A stretch of DNA of 64,000 nt from Microbulbifer guangxiensis (GCF_021729075.1 NZ_JAJSAQ010000004.1:248001-312000), one strand, 5' to 3'. Shown: positions 1 through 9,874, numbered from the stretch's first letter. The notes: a model not told the origin generated them from the letters alone. Translations and numbers: made by a program.

Positions 1-1237
1 CGGAAACCGCACTGTCTGTATCATCGATTCTGGCTACGATATCGGCCATGAGGATCTGTCCGGCAACGCTGTCACTGGCACTAACGATGGTGGTACCGGC
101 AACTGGTACCAGGACGAGAACGGGCACGGTACCCATGTGGCCGGGACTATCGCCGCCATCAACAATAACGCCGGTGTAGTCGGGGTGATGCCGAACGCGA
201 ACGTGAACCTGCATATCGTCAAGGTATTCAATGCCGATGGCTGGGGCTACTCCTCCTCGCTGGTGGCCGCAGCGGATACTTGTGCCACCAATGGTGCCGA
301 TGTGATCAATATGAGCCTTGGCGGCTCCTTCAAGTCCCGCACCGAGGACCAGGCTTTTGCCAGCCTGCTCAACCAGGGCGTGCTGTCCATCGCCGCCGCC
401 GGTAACGATGGCAACACCCGCCACTCCTACCCGGCCTCCTACGATTCCGTGATGTCGATCGCGGCCATCGACAGCAACAAGGTCATTGCCGACTTCTCCC
501 AGCAGACCGACCAGGTCGAACTGGCCGGCCCCGGCGTGGACGTCCTGTCCAGCGTGCCAGTGGGCAGCGCAACCCTGAGTAACGTGACCGTCGGCGGCAG
601 CCCGGTGGCTTCTGCGGGCATGGAGGGCAGCCCGCTGGGTTCGGCCTCCGGCGCACTGGTAGACTGCGGCCTGGGTGAATCCGCCTGCACTGACGCAGCC
701 GGAGAGATCTGCCTGATTTCCCGCGGCAACATCAGCTTTGCCGACAAGGTGCTGAACTGTGAGGCTGGCGGCGGCGTCGGCGCCATCATCTACAACAACG
801 AACCCGGCATGCTCTACGGCACTATGGGTGAAGTGGCCACCGGTATCCCCTCTGTCGGCATCTCAGACACTGACGGCGCTGCGCTGCTCGGCCAGGTGGG
901 CACGGCCGCCACGGTAGCGGTTGAGCCGGGCGACTATGCCTACTTCAACGGCACTTCCATGGCGACTCCCCATGTGGCCGGTGTTGCGGCACTGGTATGG
1001 AGCCACTTCGACAGCTGCTCCGCCAGCGAGATCCGCGCAGCCCTGAACGCTACTGCGGAAGACCTGGGCGCCGCCGGTCGAGACAATGCCTACGGCTACG
1101 GTCTGGTGCAGGCCAGGGCCACCTTCGACTACCTCACTGCCCATGGTTGTAGCGGTAGTGGCACCGGTGGCGGCGGTGACACTGGCGGTGGCGGTAATGG
1201 CGGTGGCAAGGGGGGCGGCAAGCCCAAGCGTGGCTGA
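1..1237 (+). CDS. Subtilisin-like (S8) serine protease with PA insert, 5' end missing
   Basis: Secreted-type subtilase that cleaves proteins; the frame is open from base 2, so the N-terminus (signal and propeptide) lies outside the window. All three catalytic motifs are visible: Asp in VCIIDSGYDIGHEDL at the left edge, His in NGHGTHVAGTIAA, and Ser in FNGTSMATPHVAG. Between the oxyanion region and the Ser motif sits an insert of about 130 residues containing CLISRGNISFADKV and GAIIYNNEPG, typical of a PA (protease-associated) domain. The protein ends in a glycine-rich, lysine-tipped tail (GGGGDTGGGGNGGGKGGGK) after a Cys-containing segment. A strong hairpin terminator follows. The exact substrate is unknown. 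Confidence 0.93.
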   Translation, partial: GNRTVCIIDSGYDIGHEDLSGNAVTGTNDGGTGNWYQDENGHGTHVAGTIAAINNNAGVVGVMPNANVNLHIVKVFNADGWGYSSSLVAAADTCATNGADVINMSLGGSFKSRTEDQAFASLLNQGVLSIAAAGNDGNTRHSYPASYDSVMSIAAIDSNKVIADFSQQTDQVELAGPGVDVLSSVPVGSATLSNVTVGGSPVASAGMEGSPLGSASGALVDCGLGESACTDAAGEICLISRGNISFADKVLNCEAGGGVGAIIYNNEPGMLYGTMGEVATGIPSVGISDTDGAALLGQVGTAATVAVEPGDYAYFNGTSMATPHVAGVAALVWSHFDSCSASEIRAALNATAEDLGAAGRDNAYGYGLVQARATFDYLTAHGCSGSGTGGGGDTGGGGNGGGKGGGKPKRG

Positions 1238-1254
1238 TCGCCGTCAGTAACCTC

Positions 1255-1275
1255 GAGGGGCCTCCGGGCCCCTCT
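1255..1275 (+). terminator. Rho-independent terminator after the subtilase
   Basis: Perfect 8-bp stem GAGGGGCC / GGCCCCTC around a 4-base loop, then a short T-rich stretch, 18 bases after the subtilase stop codon. Confidence 0.75.
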
Positions 1276-1435
1276 TTCATTCCTTCCACTTCCTTCATTC
1301 ATGCCACCTCCCTTCACTCTGCCGCCCCGTCGTCCCCACCGATCGGCCTGTCGAAAAAAGTTTTCATCGGGTGCATCCATTCGGCAATCTCAGCGCATCC
1401 TACCCGTAACTGAGATAGAAACTGGATCACGCGAT

Positions 1436-2227
1436 ATGTGGAAACCCCTATTGATGGCGGCCGCCCTCGGCTTCAGTGGTGCCGTCAGCGCCGATAACCT
1501 GAACCTGCAGTTCGGCGATGACAACGACAGCTGCAATATCGATATTCCCCGCCACATACGCCTGGGCCCGGCGTTTATCGATGTGCGCGAGCAGTCCGGG
1601 GCTGCGGAATCCCTTTTCCACTATGAAGTGCCCGGTACCTTGCTGGTAGATGGCAAAACCGTGGCGCTGGACGAGGCACAGCAGACATTGATGGCCCGCT
1701 ACTACGGGCAGATGCACGAGGCCAGCCGCAACCTGAGCCTTGTCTCCCTGCTGGCAGTGGACGTCGCCCTGCACGGTGTCAGCATTGCACTGACCACCCT
1801 GGCGGGTACGGATCACCCGAATGCTGAAGAACTGCGCCTGACCATGGCGGAAGTAGAACGGCGGGCGTACCAGCGTTTCAGTGAACAGGACGGAGTTTAT
1901 ACCCTCGGTACCGATGGCGTGGGCGCCTTTATCGAGGAGACCATTGACGAGGACCTTGAGCCGCGCCTGGAGCAGATCGCCAAGGACTCTGCCGGCAGCA
2001 TCGTCTGGAATGCCCTCAAGGCGGTACTGACCGGCGGGCGCAGTATCGAGCGGCAGGCAGAGCAGGCGGCAGAAGCTGCGGAGGGCGCCGTCAAGGAAAA
2101 AGCCGAAGCACTCGAAGCCATGGCGGACAGCCTCTGCCGGCAACTCGAGGCCATCGACCAGACCGAATCAGAAGTACACGCTGCCATCCCCCAACTGGCA
2201 CGCTACGACCTGATCAATCCCAACTAA
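1436..2227 (+). CDS. DUF2884 (YggN-like) exported protein
   Basis: Exported protein of 263 residues. I chose the ATG at 1436 because it begins a clean signal peptide (MWKPLLMAAALGFSGAVSA); the frame is open further upstream but that stretch is basic and does not look like protein. The mature part starts with a CNIDIPRHIRLGP segment and has a central VPGTLLVDGKTVALDEAQQ segment, resembling the DUF2884/YggN family of periplasmic proteins of unknown role. The C-terminal third (RQAEQAAEAAEGAVKEKAEA) is predicted helical and alanine/glutamate-rich. It stands alone between two terminators. Family assignment is from memory of the fold pattern and moderate in confidence. Confidence 0.7.
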   Translation: MWKPLLMAAALGFSGAVSADNLNLQFGDDNDSCNIDIPRHIRLGPAFIDVREQSGAAESLFHYEVPGTLLVDGKTVALDEAQQTLMARYYGQMHEASRNLSLVSLLAVDVALHGVSIALTTLAGTDHPNAEELRLTMAEVERRAYQRFSEQDGVYTLGTDGVGAFIEETIDEDLEPRLEQIAKDSAGSIVWNALKAVLTGGRSIERQAEQAAEAAEGAVKEKAEALEAMADSLCRQLEAIDQTESEVHAAIPQLARYDLINPN

Positions 2228-2260
2228 CTTTTTCATCACTCATCCGATCTTGACCCCCTC

Positions 2261-2284
2261 GGCCGCCCTGCGCGGCCTTTTTTT
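2261..2284 (+). terminator. Rho-independent terminator after the DUF2884 gene
   Basis: GGCCGC / GCGGCC stem directly followed by seven T residues, about 33 bases past the stop. Confidence 0.85.
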
Positions 2285-2289
2285 GCTGT

Positions 2290-2323
2290 AAAAAAAAGCG
2301 CCACTCACTGGCGTGGTGGCGCT
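2290..2323 (-). terminator. Terminator of the metalloprotease gene
   Basis: On the minus strand an 8-bp stem AGCGCCAC / GTGGCGCT is followed by seven T residues, just past the stop of the metalloprotease. Confidence 0.85.
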
Positions 2324-2350
2324 TTCCCATGACTTCAGCTCTTGCCCCGA

Positions 2351-4744
2351 TCAGATGGGTGAGCCCGGCGGCATTTGCTTGAGCTTCTCGCCCGTCACAT
2401 CCAGCTTGCCTTCATTAAATGCCGCGATCCTCTGCGCCTGATAGTAGTAGTGAGCACCGTAGTTATTCGGGTCTTCCCCGAATAATTTCATGGATCCGAT
2501 ACCGTGCTGGAAGCGAGCCAGCTCCATATTGGCACTCGCGCGGATTGACGCAGGCACTTCACGGTTCGCACTCAATGTCATGAGTTTATGCACATAGACA
2601 TGGTTCACCCGCTGGTGGATAGCCGCCTCCAGCCCACTGTAGCGACCGCCATCCAGGGCTTTCTCCGTCAGGCGATGCAGAATCGATGTAAAGCCCGGCT
2701 GCTCGGGGAAGCGGGCAGACTGCTGCTCGAGTCGCGCCGCGCGCTGCGGATTGAGCAGGATATCCAGCGTGTGGCCGGCGGCGGCCTCTGCTGCAGCAAT
2801 CGCATCGAAGCCCACACCGGTATAGGCAGGAAAGCTCTCGCGGGTGCGCTCGTAGCCATAGGCTTTTGGTGGCAGCAGGGCCAGCACCTCCTCCGGCAAA
2901 CGGAGGAACTCCGGCTCCAGCGTACCCACTAAGGCATCGATCGCCTGCTGCTGGCGTTCAGCCGGCACCAGGGAATAGGCAGGAGCCGGGTCGCCGTTAT
3001 CGATGTAGTCGTAGTCCAGTCCACCGATCAACTTGCCAACGGCCTCGGCCTGATAGCGGTGACCGTAGTAGACCGGCACCAGGGTTTCCTCCAGGGCCGA
3101 GCGCGGCGTGCCGGGACGGTTGGCCGCAGAGGAAAAATTCTTAAGCGCATGGGACCGTAGCCGGCTCATGCGGTCGAACTCCGGCAACGGATCGGCGCCG
3201 TTATCCCACAGGTGGGAAGCCGCATGGGCATTGTTGATGGTGCGAGAATCCGGATCGGAGATGAACCTGAGGCTCTCTTGTTTCGCCAGTTGCAAGACGC
3301 TGTCGAGGTAGCTCTCCTCGCTCTCGCCATTGCCATAACCGTACATGATGGCGAGCTTGTCCCAGCGACCGATACCCGCATCGTAGGCCTTTGTCAGATC
3401 CATCTCGCCATCCGTGAGAGTCACCAGCGGTGCCGGGTAATCCATGACGGAAGCGCGGTCGGCCGCGCTGGCGGCGAAGTTGTGGGCAAGCCCCAGGGTG
3501 TGTCCCACCTCATGGGCAGACAGCTGGCGGATGCGCGCCAGGGCCATCTCCCTCAGTGCGCTGGTATCTGCCGCCTCACTGCCGTAGGGCTGCAGCAGGC
3601 CCTGGGCGATGAGGAAGTCCTGACGCACGCGCAGGGAACCCAGGGTCACATTGCCCTTGAGGATTTCGCCCGTACGTGGATCGGCAATGGAATACCCGTA
3701 AGACCAGCCCCGGGTGGAGCGGTGCACCCAGTTGATCACGTTGTAACGCACATCCAGCGGGTCGGCCCCCTCCGGCAACAGCTTGACCTGAAACGCATTC
3801 TTGAAACCTGCCGCCTCAAATGCCTGATCCCACCAGCTGGCGCCCTCGATCAACGCACTGCGCACCGGCTCCGGCACACCGGGATCGACGTAATAGATGA
3901 TCGGCTCTACCGGCTCGTCACTGCCTACCCTCTTTTCCAGACGATGGCGGTAGATCAGGCGCTGGTCCATCGGCTCATCGATGGCCGTGGCGTAATCCCG
4001 GAACACCAGGGGAAAATAACCGCTGTTGCTGTGAAATCTGCGTGTCTGGTAGTTGTCGTCCGGCAGCTCCACCAGTGAGACATGCTGGCGCAGAGTCACC
4101 AGTGTCGGGGTGGGCACCACCTCCTGTACGTAGTCACCGGGGGCACTGCCAGCAAAGGTCAGGCTGGCCTCAAACTCGCTGTTCTTGGGAAAATTCTTGG
4201 TCCGGGGCAGGTAAACGGCGGACCTGGCCTGGTCCAGGGCGTAAGTGCCCTGGCCGGTGCTCTTCAGGCGGTCGGCAATACCGTGCTGATCACTGAGCAG
4301 GAAGGGAGTGAAGTCCACCAGTGCGCTGCGCTCACTTTCGGCCAGGATCTTGAATCCCCAGAGCACCGATGACGCAAAGGCCTCTTCTACCGCCCGGCGC
4401 TCAGCGGCATTCTCCGAATTGGCCCGGAAACGGGTATTCAGCTGGTGCAGCAGTACCTTGTCGCCAATCCGCTCAAAACGCACCAGCCGGGTATCACCCA
4501 CCTGGTTGCGATCCAGCCCCACCGGGTTGGACCCCAGCCCCTGGGCGAGACCGGTGAGCAGCAACAGCTCCCGGTCAAATGCCTCGACCTCCAGCAACAC
4601 CCGCCCTTCGGCTGCATCCCAATAGAAGTCATGGAAGCCGGCATACCGCGGCATGCCCGCGGTGAAGTCGGCAACACTTTCAGCCCGTATCGCCGCACTC
4701 GCAAGCGCCAGGACCAGTACCAGAAGAGCATTGCGTAAGCGCAT
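2351..4744 (-). CDS. Exported zinc metalloprotease (metzincin type, DUF5117/DUF4953-like)
   Basis: Large secreted or periplasmic zinc protease of 797 residues. A signal peptide (MRLRNALLVLVLALASAAIRAES) opens it. The N-terminal half matches the DUF5117-type prodomain-like region. The catalytic part carries HEVGHTLGLAHNF, i.e. HExxHxxGxxH with three zinc-binding histidines and the base Glu, followed by the Met-turn-like SVMDYPAPLV about 20 residues later. The long C-terminal part has no motif I recognise. It is monocistronic, with a good Shine-Dalgarno (AAGGGGAAAG) before the ATG and its own terminator. Such proteins are common in marine gammaproteobacteria; the substrate is not known. Confidence 0.85.
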   Translation of the reverse strand: MRLRNALLVLVLALASAAIRAESVADFTAGMPRYAGFHDFYWDAAEGRVLLEVEAFDRELLLLTGLAQGLGSNPVGLDRNQVGDTRLVRFERIGDKVLLHQLNTRFRANSENAAERRAVEEAFASSVLWGFKILAESERSALVDFTPFLLSDQHGIADRLKSTGQGTYALDQARSAVYLPRTKNFPKNSEFEASLTFAGSAPGDYVQEVVPTPTLVTLRQHVSLVELPDDNYQTRRFHSNSGYFPLVFRDYATAIDEPMDQRLIYRHRLEKRVGSDEPVEPIIYYVDPGVPEPVRSALIEGASWWDQAFEAAGFKNAFQVKLLPEGADPLDVRYNVINWVHRSTRGWSYGYSIADPRTGEILKGNVTLGSLRVRQDFLIAQGLLQPYGSEAADTSALREMALARIRQLSAHEVGHTLGLAHNFAASAADRASVMDYPAPLVTLTDGEMDLTKAYDAGIGRWDKLAIMYGYGNGESEESYLDSVLQLAKQESLRFISDPDSRTINNAHAASHLWDNGADPLPEFDRMSRLRSHALKNFSSAANRPGTPRSALEETLVPVYYGHRYQAEAVGKLIGGLDYDYIDNGDPAPAYSLVPAERQQQAIDALVGTLEPEFLRLPEEVLALLPPKAYGYERTRESFPAYTGVGFDAIAAAEAAAGHTLDILLNPQRAARLEQQSARFPEQPGFTSILHRLTEKALDGGRYSGLEAAIHQRVNHVYVHKLMTLSANREVPASIRASANMELARFQHGIGSMKLFGEDPNNYGAHYYYQAQRIAAFNEGKLDVTGEKLKQMPPGSPI

Positions 4745-5215
4745 TCACTTTCCCCTTGATTATTATTTACCCCGTCCGGTCTGGCCGGACAGCAGGCACC
4801 TGTACATAAACGCCAACAAGACTACCAGTTTCTCGCCGCTACGGCAGGACTCGCGCCAGGCCGGCTCAAAAAGTACGGGACTGCGGAAGACCTCCTCCCT
4901 CGCCGAGACTGGTCGGTCAACCTGCCGGGATACAGACCGCCTTTAGCGGGCGCCACCAAAGACGCTGACAGCTCTTGGGCTATTACAAAAGAAAAAGGGA
5001 GAGGTTGCAGACAGAACTCGCTAGTGAGGCGGGCGGGCAGGAGAGGAGATAGGGCATAACGGCACACCCCTGCTCGACGGCGATTCTGCGCAAAGGTACC
5101 GGGACAGGTATAGACAGGGCAATCAAAAAGCGGCGGCGTGGCTTATCCTCCAGCTGGTCTCAGGGTGACCTTACTGCTCAGAGCCCCCGCCCAGCGCATC
5201 CTTTTCTTCGCGCAC
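4745..5215. other. Intergenic stretch without a recognisable gene
   Basis: Promoter side of the metalloprotease at the left (AT-rich block near 4758-4770) and a short hairpin GTCCGG / CCGGAC at 4774-4790. The remainder up to the TonB receptor terminator has only short arginine- or proline-rich frames with no credible start or homology. I see no RNA gene in it. Confidence 0.6.
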
Positions 5216-5243
5216 AAAAAAGCCGGCATCGATAGATGCCGGC
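5216..5243 (-). terminator. Terminator of the first TonB receptor
   Basis: Minus strand: perfect 9-bp stem GCCGGCATC / GATGCCGGC with a 4-base loop, followed by six T residues, about 30 bases after the receptor stop. Confidence 0.9.
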
Positions 5244-5273
5244 CAAGCCACGACCATCAACGAGGAGAGATTA

Positions 5274-7910
5274 TTAGAATTTTGCAGAAACGCCGGCGAA
5301 GATTCTCCGACCGTACTGATGCACATCCCCCGGCAGGCCCTGCTCGCCCCACTCGGTCGACTGCTCTTCATCGGTGAGGTTCAACAGGTTCATAACCAGG
5401 GAGACGTTATTCGTCAGCTGGTAGGAGAGATTGGCATCCAACTGTCCATATCCATCACGGTACAGGTCCAGTTCATTACGCCTGGTACCGGTGTAATATC
5501 TGGAGCGGTAGTTGTAGGCCAACCGGGCGGACACACCATGGTCCTCATAGTAGGCAGTGAGGTTATAGGTATCCTTGGAGTTGGCTGGCAGCTTTTTCTC
5601 AATTCCAGCGGCCCGCTCCTCAGCAGTCTCCAGCATGTCGGCATCTGAGTAGGTGTAGTTTGCCAGTACACCAAAACCGTTGCCGAAATCGTGCTGGAAG
5701 TTCAGCTCGACACCCTGGTTGACACCGCCGATGCCATTGACCGGGATGGTGATACGGTAATACCCGGGACCTTCTTCTCCAATCAGATCTTCGCCGACGT
5801 CGGCAGTATCGATATAGGTATCGATATCCTTGTAGAAGTAGGCAATAGATACGATAGAAGACTCGGTGAAGTAGTATTCAGTCGAGAGGTCGTACTGGGT
5901 AGCCCTGTACGGCTCGAGATCCGGATTACCACCACTGCCAAAGCCGTCATAACCCGGCACCCAGATGCTGTTGGCAAAGCCACGGGTCATCTTCAGGTTG
6001 TCATAATCCGGGCGGGACAGGACCTTGGCCGCAGCAAAACGCATCACAACGTCGTCATTGAAGTCATACGCCAGGTTCAGGCTCGGCAGCACATTATCGT
6101 AATCGTTGTCGATTTCTGCCGGGGTCATCGTCCAGGTGTCAGGATTCCAGGAAACCGGCTTGAAGAGCTGGAAACCGATGCTGGTTCCGTTGGTCTTTGC
6201 ATAACGAAGACCAACGTTGCCGTGCAGCTTCTCATAGTCGAAGTTGCCCTGAACATAGGCGCTGGTCACCTGCTCCTGCAGCTCGAAACTGTAGTCAGGA
6301 CGATAGTTCGATCGGTAGGTCGGCGTCTCCCTGGTCCATGCCTGCCAGTTGGCATAGTTGAACTCATACAGGCCCTGCTGTGAGCTGCTGGTTCCCTTGA
6401 AGTCATCCGCTACAGAACCATTGGCATAGTTGTCGAGGGTTGTGATCCACGGATTCAGGAATACGATCCAGACATCCTTGTGCAGGTTTGAGTCCTTGTT
6501 GTGGTCACGGTACTTCGCGCCGACATCGACAGAGGTGAACCACTGGTTATCCAGCTCGATGTTCAGATCGACCTGTGCGTAGTTTTCCTCTTCGGAGTTG
6601 TCGAAGATATTACGATGGGTATACATCGTCGAGTAGTCGGCCGGTGCCGGAGTATTCTCGAAGCTGTAGGTCGGCTCACCACGGAGATCGAAAGAGGCAT
6701 CCGTACTGGCCTCGAACTCAATCTGGTCATCGAGGATATCGCCCTTCGCCGCGGTAGTACCCAGCTGTGCACTCAGGGTATAACCCGCACCCTCGTATTC
6801 CAGCTTGAGGTTGTGCGCCCTGGTCTCGTAGCCACCGGTATTGTTATTGGTGCTGTACCAGGATTCCTCGCGTTCGCGACCACTATTGGTGTCCGCAGCC
6901 AGAGAACCTGCCACCACCACGCCATCGGCGAACACGGGATTCTCGATGCCGGCACCGGAAGCGGCCCCGAGGGTGCGCACACCATTGGTGATGAACTGGT
7001 TCACCCGGTCAACCTTTGAAAACAGGTTGGTGAACTCGACGTTCAGCTCATCACTGGCCTGCCACTCAAGGTTGACAGTAGCCGTGGAGAGGTCTTTCTC
7101 AGACCGATAACGCGTGGAACGAATGTTGTTCGGCAGATAGTAGTCGACGTTGCCATCCGCATCGTTGACCGGTTGATAACCCTGGTAGCCGAGTCCATTG
7201 GTATCCCGCTGGATGCGGTTGTCTTTGCGCACATAGCCAAGGTTGAAGCCAAAGTCGCCCGCCTCATTCTTCCAGTTATAAAAACCGGAGAGAGAAGGAC
7301 TGTTTTCACCACTGGCCTCCTGGTACATATTCTTGACGGAGAAGGCGATGTGATTCGATTCAGTCTCCAGCGGGGAGCGTGTCTTGACGATCACGGTGCC
7401 GCCAACTGAGCCCTCTTCGATTTTTGCCTGCGCTGATTTGTGTACCTCGAGGGTATCAATCAGTTCAGAGGGGAGCAGTGAATAATTGAAGCTTCGGCTG
7501 GGCGGGTTGAGCACACTTGCCGATGCTTCAGCAGTCGCCACATGCTGACCGTTGAACAGGGTCATGTTCAGGTGGGGTGCAGTACCGCGGATGCTGACAC
7601 GGTCAGCCTCGCCTTCTGATTTTTCCACCGAGACACCCGCTACCCGCTGCAGGGCATCGGCTACTGTCTGATCGGGGAACTTGCCGACGTCCTCGGCAGA
7701 AATGGCATCCACCATCGCGTCAGCATTGCGCTTGATATCGAGACTTTTCTTTACCGAGCCACGGTAGCCGGTGACTTCGACTTCCTCGATCGCTGCCGCA
7801 GATGGGGTGGAAGAGGCGTCTTCCTGGGCAAACGCAGGCAGCGCTGCCAGGGTGCCAACGGTGAGCAGGGAATAATTTGCGAGACGAATAGCTCGTTGAA
7901 GTTTGTTCAT
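5274..7910 (-). CDS. TonB-dependent outer-membrane receptor (TIGR01782-like)
   Basis: Outer-membrane active transporter of 878 residues that imports a bulky substrate with TonB energy. Order: signal peptide ending AALPAFAQ; TonB-box-like segment IEEVEVTGYRGSVKKSL; plug domain with DALQRVAGVSVEKSEGEADRVSIRG and a VGGTVIVKTRSP end; then a 22-strand-type barrel ending in the aromatic GVSAKF. The ISAEDVGKFPDQTVADALQR plug signature is typical of the TIGR01782 group used by Xanthomonas, Caulobacter and marine gammaproteobacteria for oligosaccharides or other degradation products. No adjacent enzyme or regulator reveals the substrate. GGAGTAG precedes the ATG. Confidence 0.9.
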   Translation of the reverse strand: MNKLQRAIRLANYSLLTVGTLAALPAFAQEDASSTPSAAAIEEVEVTGYRGSVKKSLDIKRNADAMVDAISAEDVGKFPDQTVADALQRVAGVSVEKSEGEADRVSIRGTAPHLNMTLFNGQHVATAEASASVLNPPSRSFNYSLLPSELIDTLEVHKSAQAKIEEGSVGGTVIVKTRSPLETESNHIAFSVKNMYQEASGENSPSLSGFYNWKNEAGDFGFNLGYVRKDNRIQRDTNGLGYQGYQPVNDADGNVDYYLPNNIRSTRYRSEKDLSTATVNLEWQASDELNVEFTNLFSKVDRVNQFITNGVRTLGAASGAGIENPVFADGVVVAGSLAADTNSGREREESWYSTNNNTGGYETRAHNLKLEYEGAGYTLSAQLGTTAAKGDILDDQIEFEASTDASFDLRGEPTYSFENTPAPADYSTMYTHRNIFDNSEEENYAQVDLNIELDNQWFTSVDVGAKYRDHNKDSNLHKDVWIVFLNPWITTLDNYANGSVADDFKGTSSSQQGLYEFNYANWQAWTRETPTYRSNYRPDYSFELQEQVTSAYVQGNFDYEKLHGNVGLRYAKTNGTSIGFQLFKPVSWNPDTWTMTPAEIDNDYDNVLPSLNLAYDFNDDVVMRFAAAKVLSRPDYDNLKMTRGFANSIWVPGYDGFGSGGNPDLEPYRATQYDLSTEYYFTESSIVSIAYFYKDIDTYIDTADVGEDLIGEEGPGYYRITIPVNGIGGVNQGVELNFQHDFGNGFGVLANYTYSDADMLETAEERAAGIEKKLPANSKDTYNLTAYYEDHGVSARLAYNYRSRYYTGTRRNELDLYRDGYGQLDANLSYQLTNNVSLVMNLLNLTDEEQSTEWGEQGLPGDVHQYGRRIFAGVSAKF

Positions 7911-8309
7911 GGACTACTCCGCTTGTTATCTAGTTATGCGAGGGCAGCCGAACCAATCCGCCCGACACGAAATAAAGTATTCCCGCTGAAAAGGCCCGTC
8001 AAGAATTATTCATTCTGGATCACCAAATGCGAATAATTTGGCGCGCTTTTCATCTTGTTAGCTCTGATACGTGCCAATTGCCGCCAAATTTGAGCTGGAG
8101 GGCAGGGGGATAACCCCGAAAAATCCATTGCCAGAGCCTTTGTTTTCGGTGGATACGCCGCCCAATCTCGCACAACCACGGCGCAAAATGGCAATAGCCA
8201 AGCTGATTCAAGGTAGGGCTCACCCTGGCCAACGAGCTATCCAGACCTCCGTGCGTATCAATGGTCAGGGCACCAGTGAGCGGATTTGTCTCCCCAATGG
8301 GGGACCGAT
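7911..8309. promoter_or_regulatory. Divergent promoter region with an AT-rich dyad
   Basis: Between the TonB receptor and the serine hydrolase. Bases 7965-8050 are AT-rich against the GC-rich surroundings and hold an inverted repeat AATTATTC (8004-8011) / GAATAATT (8031-8038) separated by 19 bases, a possible operator for the receptor promoter. No credible gene is present. Confidence 0.4.
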
Positions 8310-9626
8310 ATGATCAGCCGACATCTCAAAAAGAAGGTCCCGCCTGTGAAATTCCGCGATTTTCTGTTGCTGCTTCTCTGTTCCGGGAGCTCCATGCTGG
8401 CCATAGCCGATTGCCCCCTACCGGCAGGGACTGACAAGTGCGAGTCGATGGATGAGTGGCTGATTGAAGCCGGCTCCCGATACCCGACCCTGACCACAGT
8501 CATGGCCAACCCGGAGCCGTATCGACTCCAAATCCTCTACACCCAGATAGATCGCGAAGCCGACAACCAGCCGGTGCTGCGCGAATATCAATACGGGGTG
8601 GATGAAAACCGCTACTTTTATCCGGCAAGCACGGTAAAGCTGCCCATCTCACTGCTGGCACTTGAATGGCTGGCCGAGCAGGATATCGAGGGTTTGACTT
8701 CTGGAAGCGGCATGCTGACCGATGCGGCCGAGCCATTCCAGACCGTTGCCCACAGCGACCCTTCGGCTGAGAGCGGAATACCCAGCATCGCGCACTATAT
8801 AAAAAAGATTCTGTTGGTGAGCGATAACGATGCCAGCAACAGGCTGTATGAACTGCTCGGCCAGGACTACATCAACCAGAAGCTGGCAGACAAAGGTCTG
8901 CAAAATACGCTGATCAATCACCGCCTCAGCACGCGGATGTCAGAGGAAGAAAACCGTCAGTACAACCCGATTCGCTTTGTCGGCGCCGAGGGCGAACCTA
9001 TCCTTTCACTGCCGGCCCGATACAGTGAGACCAGGTATATCAATGCTGGCCGACCAAAGTTAGGCAGCGCCCATATTGCTTCCGGTGAACGCGTCGAAGC
9101 ACCCATGGACTTTACGACCAAGAACCGCCTCAGCCTCGGGGATCTCGATGGTGTCCTCAAAAGACTGGTCTTCCCGCAGCTATTCGCCGAGCAGGAGCGA
9201 TTTAATCTGCGCCCGGAAGACCGTGCACTGGTATTGCGCTATATGTCGATGCTGCCCCCAGATAGCGATTCCCCCACCTATGACCCGGAAGAGTACCCAC
9301 AAAACTATGCAAAGTTTCTTATGTATGGGGGAGAGCCCCGGGAAGTGCCCGGAAACATCAAAATTTTCAATAAAACCGGCTGGGCGTATGGGCATGTCAT
9401 CGATTCCGCTTACATTGTCGACACCAGGAACCAGGTAGAATTTTTCCTGTCAGCGGTGATCTACGCCAACGAAAACGACACCCTGAATGATGACCAATAC
9501 CAGATAGACGAGGTCGCCAAGCCTTTTTTACGTGAACTCGGCAGCTTCATCTATGAGAACGAACTGAAACGTAATCGTCCGTCAAAGCCAGATCTCAGTG
9601 CCATTCGGAAAATCACCGGGCCTTAG
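8310..9626 (+). CDS. Class A beta-lactamase-like serine hydrolase, exported
   Basis: Periplasmic or membrane-attached serine hydrolase of the penicillin-binding/beta-lactamase superfamily. Motifs: SxxK as FYPASTVKLPISLL, SDN as LVSDNDASNRLYELLG, and KTG as FNKTGWAYGHV. At about 438 residues it is longer than true class A beta-lactamases, with an insert between the SDN and KTG boxes, so resistance is not implied. Start choice is uncertain: ATG at 8310 (GGGGG just upstream) or GTG at 8346 (AAGAAGG eight bases upstream), the latter giving a neat signal peptide MKFRDFLLLLLCSGSSMLAI. It is followed by a strong terminator. Confidence 0.85.
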   Translation: MISRHLKKKVPPVKFRDFLLLLLCSGSSMLAIADCPLPAGTDKCESMDEWLIEAGSRYPTLTTVMANPEPYRLQILYTQIDREADNQPVLREYQYGVDENRYFYPASTVKLPISLLALEWLAEQDIEGLTSGSGMLTDAAEPFQTVAHSDPSAESGIPSIAHYIKKILLVSDNDASNRLYELLGQDYINQKLADKGLQNTLINHRLSTRMSEEENRQYNPIRFVGAEGEPILSLPARYSETRYINAGRPKLGSAHIASGERVEAPMDFTTKNRLSLGDLDGVLKRLVFPQLFAEQERFNLRPEDRALVLRYMSMLPPDSDSPTYDPEEYPQNYAKFLMYGGEPREVPGNIKIFNKTGWAYGHVIDSAYIVDTRNQVEFFLSAVIYANENDTLNDDQYQIDEVAKPFLRELGSFIYENELKRNRPSKPDLSAIRKITGP

Positions 9627-9654
9627 TATTAGCCTCTTCTTGAGCCCAAAAAAA

Positions 9655-9678
9655 ACCGGCGACAACGCCGGTTTTTTT
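9655..9678 (+). terminator. Terminator after the serine hydrolase
   Basis: Perfect 7-bp stem ACCGGCG / CGCCGGT with an ACAA loop, flanked by an A run and followed by seven T residues; could work in both directions. Confidence 0.9.
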
Positions 9679-9874
9679 GTGGTTTGCTCTCACCACCTGT
9701 AAAACACATCAACACAAGAGCGCTCAGGCCTTGAGCCCCAGACAATAGATGAGATTACAACGACCGACATCTCTCCCCCGCATTAGAGGGGACACCCAAG
9801 CTCCCTCCCTAAACGGGCCGGGAGTCCAATAGAGCATCACAGCAAAGTTTCAGGCACGTTGAGGGGAATAAGCC

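Noticed and set aside
8310-9626. True antibiotic-resistance beta-lactamase
   Set aside because: SxxK, SDN and KTG are shared by the wider serine hydrolase superfamily; the protein is much longer and has an insert, so substrate cannot be assumed.
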